Source: Blasia pusilla
Taxonomy: Eukaryota > Marchantiophyta > Marchantiopsida > Blasiales
Length of the DNA: 64,000 nt
Assembly: GCA_050084515.1 (NCBI GenBank)
Contig: CM114272.1
Location: 57,660,001 to 57,724,000 of the forward strand
Reading direction: 5' to 3'
Positions 61,950 through 64,000 of this stretch are shown here, piece by piece (the stretch's first letter is position 1; every line of letters starts with the position of its first letter). The notes below the pieces were generated by a model, which worked only from the letters and a program-made list of their open reading frames with translations, was not told where the DNA came from and did not search any database. The position numbers and the translations under genes are program-made.

Positions 61950-63690
61950 AATTTTGTATTAGTTGGAGAACAGTGGAACCTCTCAATTGCAGTTGGCTAC
62001 GACGAGCGGCTATAGTTTTGATTCCGCTCCTCAAATGTGGGTTCTCTTCAAGGAGGTGGAGAGGATTTTGAGGGCAATCAGTGAGCGGGAGGTGAGGCGG
62101 GTGAATCACGGGTATTCTTGGCGTTTAGAGGCTTTGAGGTGGGAGATGTTTCAAAGATGCGAGTGGGCATAAGAAGCGCCAAAGGCGCAAGGCGTCAGCT
62201 TGCTGGCGGGCGTGAGGGCTTGGCAAGTTCATGCTAATCCAATTTAGCATAACTTCTAGGTCATCCATCTGAGTTCTATTCTTCCACAGTGTGCTTATCT
62301 GGAGAATTCTTTTGCATGTTATGTTACCAATACACCCACAAGGAAGTGATGGCTAGGTGATGGACCTTGCTGCTTATGGAGATGTTTGAGGGGTGATTTT
62401 TGGGTGATACACATTGTGGATGAGTGCATTGGTAAGTGCATTGCACTACTGCGACTATTGTAGAGAGCTTGGTGGGATGGATATATAATAGATTAGCTGG
62501 GAGTGACTTAGTGGATGGGCTATTTGCCGAGTGTTGATCTCAAGTGAGATAAGTGGGAGCTTTTCCACAGTTTGGGCATTGTCTAGTGCAAAGCTAGTGG
62601 CTTGGGAGAAAGTCATAGTAGTTTGCATGTTTCACCATGACGCATCCATCGACTATTGGGGAGCGTCGTAATGGTAGAAGTGGCGGAAGATTTATACGGA
62701 GTGGGCTAGATCTCGAGGGTTTCTACACAAGGAACCACCTGAGCCTCCAATTTTTGTCATTCTAGAGGTAATGTCAGCAGATTTTGAGTTACGCGAGAGG
62801 CTACGGAGTGCCACGAGTGTCGCCACACCGTTGTTGTGGGACATGGATGATCGTGATATTTATGGGTCCACGAGGGGACCCTCACAATGAACTCTTGATC
62901 TAAGAGAACACCCTTACATTTTAACAAACCCTCTTTTTTTTTCTTCATAAAACGTCTTTTTTTTTTCTTTCATTTCTTTCATCATTTGGAATCTACTAGA
63001 CCACGAAGAAAAACATTGAGAAAACCCATATCTAAACATATATGATTCTTCCCCCTCTGCAAGAAAAAGACTCTTTCTTTTCTCTACACCCCCATATTCC
63101 CGCTCTACAGGAGTGCTAACTAAAAATCTGAAAACTCTTTCTCTATCTTTATAGGATAATCTCTGGGGGCTGGTATTCTGGCAGGAGAGAGAAAGAGAGG
63201 AGAGGAAGAGAGGAAGAGAGGAAAGTCTCTCTTAAAAAAAAAGGGCCAAATCCGCCTCCTCTCTTCAAGACTTTTTGACATATTTGAAATTTTTGTTTGC
63301 TTTCAAATTCATGAAATCTTTTGAAGAGAGTAGGTAGTGGTCCACATTCGGGCCTTAAGAAACCTCCTTTTTTCAGAGGGCGAGAAACAAGTAGACATCA
63401 TAAGACCACTACAAACATTTTTCCATCACTCTCCATATGAGCCTAAGTTTTTTCACATTGCGTGTCTCAGTCTACAGTAAGCTGTGCCCAAGGCTATTTT
63501 TTTTGGAGGACCATTGGCAAATAATGTGACCAGAAGTAGCAATCTCATCTCAATGAAAGGTTCAAATAAAGACCAACTTTGTGAAATGTGAACACAGGAG
63601 ACGATAATTAAACCAAAACATTGTTAGCTGTCTGGAGTAAAGAGAAACTGATGTCCCTTCATTCAGATCCTAAATGTGATAAACCAAGAT
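61950..63690. other. No gene recognised
   Basis: 61963-62172 is an open frame without domain. 63180-63240 is a GAGAGGAAGAGAGG purine run like the one at 2.6 kb. Nothing else is supportable. Confidence 0.45.
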
Positions 63691-63703
63691 GCTGCACCCC
63701 TCC

Positions 63704-63905
63704 CAACCCGTCGGAATTTTACAGGTTCCAACTCTTGCAACCCTTCGGAATCAGCCCCCTTCACTTTTGGTCTACCTGGGAAAGAGTCCGACCACTCAAG
63801 CAGCCAACCTGTCGGAATCCGACAACTTGCGTAGAAATGGTTGAAAAGTTGCAGTGGTCAAAAAGTGAAAAGTTGCAACCCGTCCAAATCACACGGGTTG
63901 AAAAA
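63704..63905. repeat. Family-A palindromes at the right edge
   Basis: Four diverged copies within 200 bp: near 63704 (CAACCCGTCGGAATTTTACAG), 63737, 63805 (AACCTGTCGGAATCCGACAA) and 63873 (TTGCAACCCGTCC...ACGGGTTGA). They imply that a second element-A copy or fragment begins here and runs off the window. Confidence 0.8.
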
Positions 63906-64000
63906 TAAACATTCTGAGTAGCTAGACAAACACAATCCACAAGTCCAAATTTTTTTTTCAGGAAACTTTTACAAACACCATTATCGGTTGAAAAAATCTC

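Overview
The window reads as nuclear DNA of a land plant. Canonical GT-AG introns are everywhere, one gene is a 30-exon plant-type LRR receptor kinase, and the rest is dominated by decayed plant transposable elements (CACTA/TNP2, MULE-like, Ty3/gypsy, LINE). The LRR-I-like kinase without a malectin domain and the transposase type suggest a non-seed plant such as a bryophyte or fern ally. That is an inference; the species cannot be read from the sequence. No rRNA, tRNA or CRISPR array was recognised.

Layout. 1-1.45 kb: broken CACTA transposase (minus). 1.6-2.85 kb: non-coding, with GA microsatellites. 2.85-14 kb: a large composite locus called element A here. It has a minus-strand multi-exon MULE-like transposase (2.85-7.2 kb) and a divergent plus-strand gene (8.5-12.0 kb). 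That plus-strand gene has a coiled coil, a ParB/sulfiredoxin-like DGNHR motif region and a C-terminal block resembling an amino-methyltransferase. The introns and spacers of both genes are filled with dozens of copies of one palindrome: half-site TGCAACCCGTCGGA followed by its reverse complement. 13.8-16.4 kb: a short exon, a DEAH-helicase exon fragment and a LINE endonuclease remnant. 17-19 kb: AT-rich, with a TGACTC/GAGTCA palindrome cluster and a GA microsatellite. 19.4-33.5 kb: three decayed Ty3/gypsy elements, two candidate long LTRs, and a small non-autonomous element with a GC-rich core. 33.5-38.3 kb: no recognisable gene.

38.37-50.28 kb holds the one gene that looks intact. Thirty exons join to an open frame of 1,004 codons: signal peptide, 20 LRRs with one per exon, a transmembrane segment and an RD-type kinase domain.

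52.5-62 kb is a second composite locus, element B. It has nine tandem 207-bp repeats carrying three different palindromes, then minus-strand exons of unrecognised proteins. The introns of those exons carry their own palindrome (GGAACT-nn-AGTTCC type). Element-A palindromes return at the right edge (63.7-63.9 kb).

Main idea worth testing: elements A and B share a design of large multi-exon mobile genes whose introns and spacers carry a family-specific palindrome. In element A a co-encoded ParB-like/methyltransferase-like protein is a natural candidate reader or modifier of those palindromes. The palindromes and reading frames are seen directly; the function is inference.
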